From contig JAJUFC010000021.1 in NCBI GenBank assembly GCA_029263855.1, positions 1 to 36,959 of the forward strand: DNA of 36,959 nt, in the 5' to 3' direction. This document shows positions 7,017-15,154 of the stretch, piece after piece. Source of the stretch: Candidatus Thermochlorobacteriaceae bacterium (lineage in GTDB: Bacteria; Bacteroidota; Chlorobiia; Chlorobiales; Thermochlorobacteraceae). The position numbers were made by a program, and so were the translations under genes. Numbering within the stretch: the first letter of the stretch is position 1; each line of letters opens with the position of its first letter. The notes beneath the pieces are model-generated. The model was not told the origin of the DNA. It saw nothing but the letters and a program-made list of their open reading frames with translations, and ran no database searches.

Positions 7017-8774
7017 TTATTTCAGGAGCATCATGCGTTTCGTATCAGTAAAGCCGTTAGCAGTTAGTCGATAGAAGTAAGTGCCCGATGAGAGCGCGAA
7101 TTGAGTTGCGTTGAGCGTGTATTGGTGCGCGCCGACGCTTTGTCGAGCATCAATCAATGTGGCAAGTTTTCTGCCCATTACGTCGAAGAGTTCCAATTTG
7201 ACGACGCTCGGCGATTCGAGTTGATAACTGATAATGGTTGTCGGATTGAACGGGTTCGGATAGTTTTGATGAAGCGCGAAGCCTTGCGGGCGTTGCGGAT
7301 TCGGTGCGTCGGAAGTATTTGGTTGCAGATTGACATCAATCGTGATGGAGTCGCCGTTCTCAGGAACGTTGATGCGAAGCGTATCGGTGCGATAACCACT
7401 CGCCGAAACAACAAAGCGTTTGTTCTCGCCTTGCACGGTTCGAATGCGATAGAACCCTTCGCTATTGGAGACGCGCGTTTTGTTGTAGTAATCAATCGCG
7501 CGAATTTGCGCGCCCGCAATCACCTGCTCCGTTACAGCGTCTTTGACGATGCCTCTCACCGTGCCGGCGCGCGCATTGTTGAACTCGATGACCGAAAGTT
7601 TTCCGGTTGAATTGCCCACGCCGTTGATGTCGCTGGCGATGATTTTGCCTGACGGATAAAACGGGAAAACGCCCCAACAGCCGTTGTAGCCCGATGCCGT
7701 CGTGCTTCCGTAGGTGTTGTATGCGCCGACTTCAACCGGGTCGAGCGGCTCGGAAATATCAACGATTTTTACGCCTTGTGTGTAGTAGGACATAATGATG
7801 TGCTTGCCGCGCACGTAGGCGTTATGCACGACGGCGCTTTGCGAACCAACGGGCGACTTGTAGGTGGCGGCATTGACAATGATGTTGTTGTAATCGCGTG
7901 CGTCATGAACGCGCAAAATGTTCTGACCGCTCGGCGCGACTTCATCAGTCGTGAAGATGAACTTGCTATCGTCCGTAACCCAAACATTATGCGTGCCTGC
8001 GTCGCCCGTTGTCGGCGCGGGATAAGTGAAGGTGCGAATTCGAACAGGATTGGATTTGTTGCTCACATCGACAATATCAACGAACCCGTCGTTGATGTTG
8101 GCAAGATACGCCGTGTCGTTTTTCACATAAACATCGTGCACATAGCGCGTGGCGTAGCGGCTCATCAGCACAGGACTAGTTGGATTTGAGACGTCGTAAA
8201 TCGCCATTCCGCCGCTGTTGCCGAAGCCGACGGTTACTTGCCCGCCACAGAGGTAAATGTAATGGTCGGCTTCCCACGCATAGCCCGCCGACGTGCCAAG
8301 ATTATGTTGATTGTTGTTGCTTCCGCCAGTGTTGAATTTGCTCACCAATCGGACGCTGTCGGGGTTCGTCGGGTCGGGCAAGAGGTCGACGATTTGCAAT
8401 CCGCCGCCCGATGCTTCAGTCGTGATGTAAGCATAATGTCCCGATGTGCGAATTTCGCGCCAGCCATTTCCACTGCTGGTTGGGTTTGTGGATTGGGTCG
8501 GAATAAAGGCAAGTTCGCGCAATGTCGGCGTTGTAATATCCACAATCGACGTGCCGTTGAAACAACCAAAGAACGCCAACTCGCGAATGCGCGGCACGCC
8601 GTTGACAACCACTGTGTCGGAATAGCCCCAACACCCTGAACCGCGATTGTTTGAATAAAGCCGTTGCCCATAAAGCGTTGTATTGTAGGTGAAACCTTGC
8701 GCGAATGCAAGGGAAGAAAGCGTTAGCGAAAAGAAGAGCGTTGCCAAAGCGCGACGCAAGAAAATGTAAAACAT
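7017..8774 (-). CDS. Choice-of-anchor B (LVIVD-repeat) protein with T9SS sorting domain
   Basis: This 585-residue secreted protein starts with a signal peptide (residues 1-25, ...SLAFAQ). A beta-propeller-like region of about 370 residues matches the choice-of-anchor B/LVIVD type: GCWGYSD, FFGCFNGTSIVDI, SGGGLQIVDL, TRYVHDVYVKND, HNVWVTDDSKFIFTTDE, QGVKIVDISEPLDPVEVG. A carboxypeptidase-regulatory-like beta domain follows (TVRGIVKDAVTEQVIAGAQI). It ends with a T9SS sorting domain (about 501-585, NYPNPFNPTT, FDVMGRK, SSGTYFYRL). It should be exported by Sec and passed to the surface by T9SS. Unusually here it has an AGGAGA ribosome-binding word (8787-8792), 12 bases from ATG. Ligand unknown. 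Confidence 0.88.
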   Translation of the reverse strand: MFYIFLRRALATLFFSLTLSSLAFAQGFTYNTTLYGQRLYSNNRGSGCWGYSDTVVVNGVPRIRELAFFGCFNGTSIVDITTPTLRELAFIPTQSTNPTSSGNGWREIRTSGHYAYITTEASGGGLQIVDLLPDPTNPDSVRLVSKFNTGGSNNNQHNLGTSAGYAWEADHYIYLCGGQVTVGFGNSGGMAIYDVSNPTSPVLMSRYATRYVHDVYVKNDTAYLANINDGFVDIVDVSNKSNPVRIRTFTYPAPTTGDAGTHNVWVTDDSKFIFTTDEVAPSGQNILRVHDARDYNNIIVNAATYKSPVGSQSAVVHNAYVRGKHIIMSYYTQGVKIVDISEPLDPVEVGAYNTYGSTTASGYNGCWGVFPFYPSGKIIASDINGVGNSTGKLSVIEFNNARAGTVRGIVKDAVTEQVIAGAQIRAIDYYNKTRVSNSEGFYRIRTVQGENKRFVVSASGYRTDTLRINVPENGDSITIDVNLQPNTSDAPNPQRPQGFALHQNYPNPFNPTTIISYQLESPSVVKLELFDVMGRKLATLIDARQSVGAHQYTLNATQFALSSGTYFYRLTANGFTDTKRMMLLK

Positions 8775-8804
8775 AATCGTAGGCGTTCTCCTATGTTTAG
8801 CGTG

Positions 8805-8823
8805 TTGAAAAAAACTTTTTCAA
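8805..8823 (-). promoter_or_regulatory. Palindrome at the expected transcript start of the anchor-B gene
   Basis: A perfect 8-bp inverted repeat, TTGAAAAA and TTTTTCAA around a 3-base loop, directly follows (and shares two bases with) the candidate -10 box. It could be an operator for a dimeric regulator or a hairpin at the 5' end of the mRNA. Confidence 0.35.
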
Positions 8824-8849
8824 TATACGGTTTCTCTGAAAACGTGCAA
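8822..8849 (-). promoter_or_regulatory. Candidate promoter of the anchor-B protein gene
   Basis: On the minus strand: TTGCAC, 16 bases, TATATT, about 50 bases before the ATG. This is one of the better matches in the window, and its -35 word equals that before the TPR kinase. Confidence 0.4.
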
Positions 8850-8894
8850 CGCCATCTCGTGATACAAAAATAATCTTTGAGAGAAATGAGAAAA

Positions 8895-8915
8895 GGCGAT
8901 TCGTTTTGAATCGCC
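8895..8915 (-). terminator. Terminator of the PhoD-like phosphatase gene
   Basis: A perfect 8-bp stem GGCGATTC/GAATCGCC has a 5-base loop. On the minus strand it is followed by TTTTC. It lies 42 bases past the stop codon of the phosphatase gene and upstream of the anchor-B promoter, so the two secreted-protein genes are probably transcribed separately. Confidence 0.75.
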
Positions 8916-8957
8916 CTTTCTTCACTCTGAAATCGCCGACCTAAAACTTAGAGCCGC

Positions 8958-11147
8958 TTACTTTACCAGTACCATTTTCGAGGTTTGCGTAAATGTTCCC
9001 GCTTTGAGTTGGTAAAAGTAAACGCCGCTGGCGAAGCGAGAGCCATCAAAACGAACTTCGTAGCGTCCCGCCTCTCGTCGCTCATTGACAAGCGTAGCAA
9101 CTTGTCGACCTAATGCGTCATAAATGATAAGGCTTACTTGTTCTTGTTTTGGAAGCGCAAAGCCAATCGTCGTCTGTGGGTTGAACGGGTTGGGATAGTT
9201 TTGTTCAAGCACGTAATCCGTCGGCTTGCCAAGCGTCGTGCCGATGCCCGAAGATGTCGCGCCGCGTCCAGAAATGATGGCAAGGTAGATGCCTGCGCCA
9301 AGCCCGACCGTGTTGTCGGGGTCATCGCTGACAATCAAAACGCTATCGGTGGCGAAGCCTTGCGTTTGAGGCGCAAATGCAAGACCCAAAAGTCGAGTTT
9401 GACCGGGCGGAATGAGTAACGGGAAGGTGAGTTGGGTTGGACCGGGCGGATTAACGATAAACGGAGATGGACGAGACGGAGTCAAGCGGCTGATGCTGTT
9501 GATTCTAATCGTATCAATGCCTGAATTGACCAGATTAATGCCTTGCTGTCCGACTTGCCCAACGACAACCGTATCGAAGTTCGCGCCGAGCGGAGCGACG
9601 GTCAGCCCTTTGGTCGCAACCAAATGTCCCGCAGGTTGCGTGTAAGAATCGATGAACTTGCCAAACTCGTCGAAGTAATCAACGCGCACGGAGTCACTGC
9701 CGAACACGCTCACGCGACCGAAGGCGGAATTGAAATTATTTCGTGCGAGCCCTTGACGCGCTCTGTTCCAAACGAAAATCCCAAAGGTTTCAAAAAGGCT
9801 GACGGTGCGCGAGTTGTCTTGGTCTAAGCCGCCCGCCATAAATTCGGGGAACAAGGAATTTGCGCCGTCGTCCGTGCCAACATTGTGCGAATCAGCGGAA
9901 AGCATAATCACATTGGTGATGTTGGCGTTGCGCACGGCTCTGACGAGTTGCTCAACGCTAGCGGGAAAGCCGCTCCACCCATCGGCGATATCAATCGCGA
10001 CTTCGGCGGCGCGGAAAATGCCTTGCGGCGTTTGAAGCGGGTCGAAGCGCGAGCCTTGCAAGAGCAATGCCGTTTCGCTAATGCCGCGTTGCGCAGGGTT
10101 GAAGGTTTCCGCGCTTACGATGAACTTCCAAGTCGCCGTCGAGGCTTGCAAATTTTGAATCAGCCAAGTCATCTGCTCGTCACTGATGATTTTATGATTG
10201 GCGGGCGCTTCGAAGCGAAGTCTCACGCCGCTGGGATTGGTTTGCGACGCGGGATTGGCAATCCAAGCCGCCAAATTCGGAAATGCGTTGGTGTTCGGGT
10301 CTCGCGTGGCACGCGTGTCCAACACGAAAAACTCGGCGTTGCCGCATCGGAACTTTTGCCAAATGCCACCGCTCGATGTGCTTGGGTTGGCAAGCGGATA
10401 ATGCGGAAACATCGCTTGGTAGCCGCGAAGCGTGTTGGCGCGACCGGGAAAAGTGCTATCGCAGTTGTTGTTGCTGTAATCGTGGTCGGAGTGCGAATAA
10501 ACAATCGGCATCACTTTGAAGACGGAATCCATCGGATAAGCGCGCTGATAGTGGTGCAGATAAGCGGCTTGCACGCGGCGATAATCCAAATTGAAATAAT
10601 TGGTCGGATTAGCGGGCGTGTCGGTGGTGTCAGGATAGCCCCAATCGCCCATTTGCATCATAAAGCGAATTTCAGGGTCGACTTCAAAGCGTCTCAAATT
10701 GCCGGCAATAAACGGGAAGACGCGTCCGATGTTGGAGTTTATGGCTTGACCGTCTTGTTGGCACGAGCCAAAGGCAAAGGCGAAGTTCGACGGCGCGGCA
10801 GGCGACGGGAAAGTCTTGAATTGGCGCACGTTTTCCGTCGTTGGCGCTCCGTTGATAACGGGGCGATAGTAGTAAAGCGTATTTGCCGCAAGCCCGCTCA
10901 CCGGAATGATGGCGAAAAAAGTGTCGGCTTGAGTCGTGTTGACCGCGCTCGATAAAATCGGATTTGTAAAATTCGGCGAGACGCTCAGTTGAATTTGAAC
11001 TGAAGCGGCAGAACTGGTTCTCACAAGCACGCGAGCGGAAGCGTCGGTTACCGCGCCGACCACAGGACCGTGCGTAACCGTTTGAGCAACTGCCGACAGC
11101 GAAAGGGTCAGCGTCGCAAGAAGCAAGCAAAGAAAAATGCGTTTCAT
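8958..11147 (-). CDS. PhoD-like metallophosphatase with T9SS sorting domain
   Basis: This 729-residue secreted protein has a signal peptide (1-21, ...SLSAVAQ), then an Fn3-like PhoD N-terminal domain (about 24-112, THGPVVGAVTDASARVLVRT). The PhoD-type phosphatase domain (about 118-500) shows FAFGSCQQ, MMQMGDWGYPD, YSHSDHDYSNNN and MLSADSHN, the places where the family binds its metals. Next is an ASH/HYDIN-like beta domain (about 510-635, VGQVGQQGINLVNSGIDTI, FAPQTQGFATDSVLIVSDD), then the T9SS sorting domain (645-729, NYPNPFNPQTT). Likely role: release of phosphate from organic esters at the cell surface. It has its own terminator. The substrate is inferred from the family. Confidence 0.87.
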   Translation of the reverse strand: MKRIFLCLLLATLTLSLSAVAQTVTHGPVVGAVTDASARVLVRTSSAASVQIQLSVSPNFTNPILSSAVNTTQADTFFAIIPVSGLAANTLYYYRPVINGAPTTENVRQFKTFPSPAAPSNFAFAFGSCQQDGQAINSNIGRVFPFIAGNLRRFEVDPEIRFMMQMGDWGYPDTTDTPANPTNYFNLDYRRVQAAYLHHYQRAYPMDSVFKVMPIVYSHSDHDYSNNNCDSTFPGRANTLRGYQAMFPHYPLANPSTSSGGIWQKFRCGNAEFFVLDTRATRDPNTNAFPNLAAWIANPASQTNPSGVRLRFEAPANHKIISDEQMTWLIQNLQASTATWKFIVSAETFNPAQRGISETALLLQGSRFDPLQTPQGIFRAAEVAIDIADGWSGFPASVEQLVRAVRNANITNVIMLSADSHNVGTDDGANSLFPEFMAGGLDQDNSRTVSLFETFGIFVWNRARQGLARNNFNSAFGRVSVFGSDSVRVDYFDEFGKFIDSYTQPAGHLVATKGLTVAPLGANFDTVVVGQVGQQGINLVNSGIDTIRINSISRLTPSRPSPFIVNPPGPTQLTFPLLIPPGQTRLLGLAFAPQTQGFATDSVLIVSDDPDNTVGLGAGIYLAIISGRGATSSGIGTTLGKPTDYVLEQNYPNPFNPQTTIGFALPKQEQVSLIIYDALGRQVATLVNERREAGRYEVRFDGSRFASGVYFYQLKAGTFTQTSKMVLVK

Positions 11148-11306
11148 ATCGTTGAAAGGTAAAGCGTTACGAGAAAAGTTGGGACTTCACGGGCGCGAAG
11201 TTAATTTCGGCTTGTTACGACTGCGTTAGGGGCAGATTAAATCAGCGTAAAACTTTTCAGAGCAAAGCTATCGCGTCGCTTTTCAATTCATTGATTCAAT
11301 CCATAT

Positions 11307-11774
11307 ATGTCCATAAAAGAAACTCTTGCCGCGCAGGGCGTTGTGCTTCCGGTGCCGCCGAAGCCTCTTGCGGCATACGTTCCGGCGGTTCAAGTTGGAA
11401 ATTTGATTTACTCATCGGGGCAGTTGCCGCTCGTTGACGGCGCGTTGATGTCGGGCGGCAGAGGCAAGGTCGGGCTTGCCGTAGCGAAGGAAGCGGCGAA
11501 AAACGCGGCGCGACAGTGCGCTATCAACGCGCTTGCGGCGATGGCGGCGTGTGTCGGAGACATCGAGAAAATTGACCGCATCGTGAAGGTAACGGTCTTC
11601 GTTGCCAGCGAGAGCGGATTTTCAGAACAGCCTTTCGTCGCCAATGGCGCATCGGAATTTTTTCAGGAAGTATTTGGGGAAAATGGACGTCATGCACGTA
11701 GCGCGGTGGGCGTTGCCGAACTGCCGCTCTTTGCGAGCGTCGAAGTGGAAGTGATTGCCAGCATTAAGGTTTAA
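11307..11774 (+). CDS. RidA family protein (YjgF/YER057c/UK114)
   Basis: This 155-residue cytoplasmic protein belongs to the Rid superfamily. RidA members hydrolyse reactive enamine/imine intermediates made by PLP enzymes; many subfamilies have untested substrates. Family marks are YSSGQLPLVDG (near 36-46), a central helix rich in alanine (AAKNAARQCAINALAAMAA), IVKVTVFVAS, and ARSAVGVAELPLFASVEVE (about 129-147) with the arginine usually needed for activity. At 155 residues it is longer than the ~130 of E. coli RidA and fits the longer subfamily with the VAELPL motif. It is a lone gene, 24 bases from a convergent gene. Confidence 0.9.
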   Translation: MSIKETLAAQGVVLPVPPKPLAAYVPAVQVGNLIYSSGQLPLVDGALMSGGRGKVGLAVAKEAAKNAARQCAINALAAMAACVGDIEKIDRIVKVTVFVASESGFSEQPFVANGASEFFQEVFGENGRHARSAVGVAELPLFASVEVEVIASIKV

Positions 11775-11798
11775 CATTAAGGCGTGACTGTTGCGGAC

Positions 11799-12899
11799 TT
11801 AATTGCTTCGCAGGTCGTCGAGCAGCGGTCGCTCGATATCGGCTTCGAAAATCAGCGTTTCTAAATTTTGCGTAATCGTCAATTCGGCGAGAATTTTCTT
11901 AATCGCTTGGCTTTGTCGCTCGCTAAACTGCTTTGAAACCCACGCGGCAAGCCGAACTAAACCACCAGCAAAAAACGCGCTGGTGCGCGAGTCGTAGTGC
12001 CAAATCGTCTCAAGGGCAACTCCGTCGGAGAATTGCGTGCAAAGGGTGAGCCGCTCAATCTTGCTGATGTTGCCTGATTCGGAAAGCCCCTCGCTCGATG
12101 CGGTTAAGCCGCGCAAGGCTTCCATCGCCCATCGCGTTGAGCCAAGTGCCAACCACAACTGCGACTTATAGCGCACTTCATCAAGAAGCGGCTTCATAAC
12201 GGTATCGGCGGCAAAGAAACTTTCTTGTGGCGCGATATATCGCTCAATCAAACTCACATCGTTTGCAATGACGAGTTCTGTTGGCGAAATGAAACTTACC
12301 CATTGTTTTTCGTCAAGGCGAAACGCAGTGTGCGTCGGGGAAATTGCTTTTTGGGCTTTGGCGAAAAGCGGTAGTCCTTTGAAAACTTTTGCCGTGTCGA
12401 AAGAGGCGAGAAGAATAGCGAAGGTGAGTTCTGGCGCATCGAGCCGATTGACAGCGGCATAGATGAGCGTATCGGCGTCGCGAGTCAGGTTGAAATTAGC
12501 AAGTCGCATCAACTTCCCAACCGTGCTTGAATCGGACACGAGCGGCTTTGATTTAATGCTGTCAGGAAGAAACGTGTTCCAAAAATCGGTTTGGCGAATG
12601 GCGTGAAGATTGATAAACGCAATGACATTTGCGCCGAGCGGCAAGGCGTCGAGCTTTTTTTGCAGATATGGCGAAAGCGATTCAGGTGTTGGGCGAGAGG
12701 CAGGCAGATTGACAAGAAGCGCGAGCCACCCGAAAAAGAGAACGACAATTACAACAAACGTAATCGCGCAACCGCGATTCCTGTTTGGAAAAATGCCGCC
12801 TGAGGCATCGCTGCCGACAGGCAAATCGGGAAGACGCTCTGGCGGAATCTTGGATTGATTTGAAGATTGCTCCGACGAAGCGTTTGGCGTCTCACTCAT
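11799..12899 (-). CDS. Single-pass membrane protein of unknown function
   Basis: The protein has 366 residues. A polar N-terminus (1-42, serine- and proline-rich, no signal peptide) leads to one membrane helix (about 43-66, AITFVVIVVLFFGWLALLVNL). The remaining 300 residues should then be periplasmic. It includes KKLDALPLGANVIAFINLHAIR and repeated patterns like TLIYAAVNRLDAPELTFAILLASF. These distantly recall the DUF3352 type (membrane-anchored, LPxxA..FIN start), but I would not insist on it. It is convergent with ridA and divergent from the Sia cassette across 165 bases. Confidence 0.65.
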   Translation of the reverse strand: MSETPNASSEQSSNQSKIPPERLPDLPVGSDASGGIFPNRNRGCAITFVVIVVLFFGWLALLVNLPASRPTPESLSPYLQKKLDALPLGANVIAFINLHAIRQTDFWNTFLPDSIKSKPLVSDSSTVGKLMRLANFNLTRDADTLIYAAVNRLDAPELTFAILLASFDTAKVFKGLPLFAKAQKAISPTHTAFRLDEKQWVSFISPTELVIANDVSLIERYIAPQESFFAADTVMKPLLDEVRYKSQLWLALGSTRWAMEALRGLTASSEGLSESGNISKIERLTLCTQFSDGVALETIWHYDSRTSAFFAGGLVRLAAWVSKQFSERQSQAIKKILAELTITQNLETLIFEADIERPLLDDLRSN

Positions 12900-13015
12900 A
12901 ACGACGATGAAAAAATTACAGCAAAGGCAATTCGCACGGCTTTTATGGAAGCCTTATTCAAAGGTGCAAAAAATTCTCGACTCAATGCGTTTTTATTTCT
13001 TCCCTCAAAAGTCAG

Positions 13016-13045
13016 TTGAAAAACGTAATTTCAGACATCTATTCT
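13016..13045 (+). promoter_or_regulatory. Candidate promoter of the Sia cassette
   Basis: TTGAAA, 18 bases, TATTCT; its -35 differs from the sigma-70 consensus at one position. It would leave a very short leader (about a dozen bases) before the ATG at 13065, or about 50 bases if the in-frame ATG at 13101 is used. Confidence 0.4.
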
Positions 13046-13064
13046 CAAAAACGCTTCTCGAACG

Positions 13065-13616
13065 ATGGTGCCCTTTGACCTGCTCAAATACTACAATGAC
13101 ATGAACAAGTCGCGCATTTTGATGACGTTCAAAGGTGCGATTTCACAAGAACTTTTGGTTGAACTCGGCGCGCTTGTCCGCAATCAGCTTCAACACGACG
13201 ACAAAATCCAACGCATTTTCGCCGTGTTCGTGGAAATGGCGCAAAACATCTTGCACTACTCAGCAGAAAAAGACTGGCTTCAACACATCGGCAAGGAAGT
13301 TGGGGTTGGCGTTATCGTCATTAGCGAGCAGGAAGAAATGTATTCCATCAGTTCAGGAAACGCCGTAAGCAAAGCCGATGCCGAGCGTTTGGAAGTGCAG
13401 TGCCGTCACCTGAACGCACTGTCGAAGGAAGAATTAAAAAAACTCTACCAAGAACGTCGCAAACAGGCTCCGCCCGAAGGTAGCAAGGGTGCAGGATTGG
13501 GGCTCATCGACATGGCGCGAAAGTCCGATAAGCCCTTTGAGTTCAGTTTGCAGCCGCTCACAGATGATGCGTCGTTTTTCATCTTGAACGTCAGTATTCA
13601 TAAAACTGCCAAATAA
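13065..13616 (+). CDS. siaB: SiaB family protein kinase (GHKL fold)
   Basis: This 183-residue cytoplasmic protein of the SiaB/DUF6272 family is known from Pseudomonas SiaABCD as the kinase that phosphorylates SiaC on a threonine. It has the Bergerat ATP-binding elements: N box FVEMAQNILHYS (55-66, with E57 and N61) and G box SKGAGLGLIDMARKS (140-154). The core length is typical. The start at 13065 keeps the FDLLKYYNDMNKSRILMTF lead-in; an alternative ATG lies 36 bases later. SiaC follows after 24 bases, so the kinase and its substrate are co-transcribed. The family call is based on motifs plus the adjacent SiaC; that it phosphorylates this SiaC is inference. Confidence 0.88.
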   Translation: MVPFDLLKYYNDMNKSRILMTFKGAISQELLVELGALVRNQLQHDDKIQRIFAVFVEMAQNILHYSAEKDWLQHIGKEVGVGVIVISEQEEMYSISSGNAVSKADAERLEVQCRHLNALSKEELKKLYQERRKQAPPEGSKGAGLGLIDMARKSDKPFEFSLQPLTDDASFFILNVSIHKTAK

Positions 13617-13640
13617 CCTCAAACTCGATTCAAAAATTTT

Positions 13641-14015
13641 ATGACCAATCTCACGATTGCCGAGACGAAAACCACACCCAGCATTAACTTTGACGTGCAA
13701 ACCGGGGTGCTCAATATCACGGGAGAATCCTATCCCGACTCTGCGTTACAGTTTTATCAGCAAGTTCTCGATTGGCTCAATCAATATCTTTCTGAATCTA
13801 CACAGCCGATTGTGATGAACTTCAAATTTTCTTACTTCAACACCAGCACGTCAAAGTGCATTTTAGACATGCTCAGCCTTTTGGAATCCGCACATGCCAA
13901 AGGCAGAAAAGTCGATGTGATGTGGCACTACCGACAAGATGACGAAGACATGCAGGAGAGCGGCGAAGAATTTGCGCAAGACATCAATCTGCCGTTCAGC
14001 CTTGTTTCGTATTGA
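13641..14015 (+). CDS. siaC: SiaC family regulatory phosphoprotein (DUF1987)
   Basis: This 124-residue cytoplasmic protein with an anti-anti-sigma-like fold is the phospho-switch of the Sia pathway. It matches the family throughout: NITGESYPDSALQFY (25-39), FSYFNTSTSKCILDML (63-78), VDVMWHYRQDDEDMQESGEE. The threonine phosphorylated in Pseudomonas SiaC is Thr68, and here residue 68 is the threonine in FNTSTSK. In Pseudomonas unphosphorylated SiaC activates the diguanylate cyclase SiaD; no cyclase is encoded nearby. A 14-base tandem duplication covers the stop codon (14008-14035). Confidence in the family is high; the partner it controls is unknown. Confidence 0.92.
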   Translation: MTNLTIAETKTTPSINFDVQTGVLNITGESYPDSALQFYQQVLDWLNQYLSESTQPIVMNFKFSYFNTSTSKCILDMLSLLESAHAKGRKVDVMWHYRQDDEDMQESGEEFAQDINLPFSLVSY

Positions 14016-14035
14016 TGAAAACGTATTGATGAAAA
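14008..14035 (+). repeat. 14-base perfect tandem duplication over the siaC stop
   Basis: The unit CGTATTGATGAAAA occurs twice in a row, 14008-14021 and 14022-14035. The first copy supplies the end of siaC (Tyr-stop). It looks like a replication-slippage duplication. A similar-sized tandem repeat lies at 16918-16960. Confidence 0.85.
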
Positions 14036-14049
14036 TAAAGCCGAGTGAC

Positions 14050-14082
14050 AAGAGGCACACGGTTCGGAGAAACGTGCCTCTT
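14050..14082 (+). other. Hairpin between siaC and the histidine kinase
   Basis: A perfect 9-bp inverted repeat, AAGAGGCAC and GTGCCTCTT, encloses a 15-base spacer just before the kinase start. The downstream side (CCGATG) is not T-rich, so it is not a classic terminator. It may be a leaky attenuator, an mRNA-stability or processing hairpin, or an operator. Confidence 0.5.
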
Positions 14083-14089
14083 CCGATGA

Positions 14090-15154
14090 ATGACGATAAA
14101 ACCAAGCAAAGCTTTGCCGAAATCTCAGCGAGAAAAGAAGATGAGCGAGCGAGATGCCGAAAGTGTCTTTCAAGCCGAAATGGAATTTGCCAAACGGGCG
14201 CGGGCAATCGCCTCACAGACCTCTATTTCTAAAAGAGACCTTCAAAACGAATACGAGAAACTCATTGAACAATACGAGAAACTGCTTCAACAAACGGCGA
14301 AAATTACGCGCATCAGCGATAGCACGCAACTCAAACTGCGTCGCACCCAAGAAGCCCTCAACGCGCTCAATGCCGAACTCGCCCGTGCCCTGAGCATTGC
14401 TGAAGCCCAGCAACGCCGTGCCGAAGAAGCCAGCCGATTCAAAACCGAACTGCTCTCTATCGCCGCACACGACCTCAAAAATCCGCTTCAATCTATCATT
14501 GGATTTTCTTCCTTGATACAAGAAGGTGCGGAAAGCCCTGCCGATACGCAAATGTATGCAACGACGATTCAGAACGCCGCACAACGGATGTTCAAACTCA
14601 TCAATGAACTTCTAAACACAACTGCGATTGATGCAGGTAAACTCACGCTCAATCGCTTTCCATGCAGTCTCGGTGAACTTGCTTCTGTGGTGCTCGCCGC
14701 TAATCTTCAACAAGCCAACCAAAAACAACAGCGCATTGACTTCCACGCCGAACCCGAATGCATTGCCGAAGTCGATGCAGAGCGCATTCGCGAAGTCTTC
14801 GATAACCTTGTGAGCAACGCCATTAAATACAGCCCAATCGGCAAAACAATTTGGATTCGCATCTTTCGCATGCTGTCGAGCGATGAGCAACTGCCAGTTG
14901 TTCGCTTTACGGTGCGCGACGAAGGGCAAGGGCTAACCGAAGAGGATATGAAGAAACTATTCGGACGCTTTCAACGCCTGTCGGCAAAACCCACCGGCGG
15001 CGAATCCTCAACAGGGTTGGGACTTTCTATCGCCAAACAACTTGTTGAACTGCACAACGGAAAATTATGGGCAGAGTCGGAGGGAAAAGATAAGGGGACA
15101 ACTTTTATCGTCGAGTTGCCCATCTTGACGAAAAGCATATCTGAATCCGAATGA
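14090..15154 (+). CDS. Soluble sensor histidine kinase in the Sia cassette
   Basis: This 354-residue protein is without signal peptide or membrane helix. A long coiled coil (about 50-115, YEKLIEQYEKLLQQTAK, EAQQRRAEEASRFK) replaces a recognisable sensor domain. HisKA has the phospho-acceptor H127 in AAHDLKNPLQS. The HATPase shows NLVSNAIKYSP, RDEGQGLTEED, TGLGLSIAKQLVELHNG. The kinase half matches the TPR kinase at 4884-6953 at well over half of positions by eye. ATG at 14090 is used here, but ATG at 14141 (preceded by AGAAAAGAAG) is an equally good start. Its stop overlaps the lipoprotein start by four bases. The partner response regulator is not in the window; a role in SiaB/SiaC signalling is inferred from position only. 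Confidence 0.9.
   Translation: MTIKPSKALPKSQREKKMSERDAESVFQAEMEFAKRARAIASQTSISKRDLQNEYEKLIEQYEKLLQQTAKITRISDSTQLKLRRTQEALNALNAELARALSIAEAQQRRAEEASRFKTELLSIAAHDLKNPLQSIIGFSSLIQEGAESPADTQMYATTIQNAAQRMFKLINELLNTTAIDAGKLTLNRFPCSLGELASVVLAANLQQANQKQQRIDFHAEPECIAEVDAERIREVFDNLVSNAIKYSPIGKTIWIRIFRMLSSDEQLPVVRFTVRDEGQGLTEEDMKKLFGRFQRLSAKPTGGESSTGLGLSIAKQLVELHNGKLWAESEGKDKGTTFIVELPILTKSISESE

Noticed and set aside
9885-10955. 356-codon open frame opposite the PhoD-like gene
   Set aside because: The composition is arginine/histidine/valine-rich without domains; it is a shadow of the phosphatase gene.
12907-13104. 65-codon open frame in the gap before siaB
   Set aside because: It overlaps the siaB start in another frame, covers the candidate promoter and shows no recognisable pattern.
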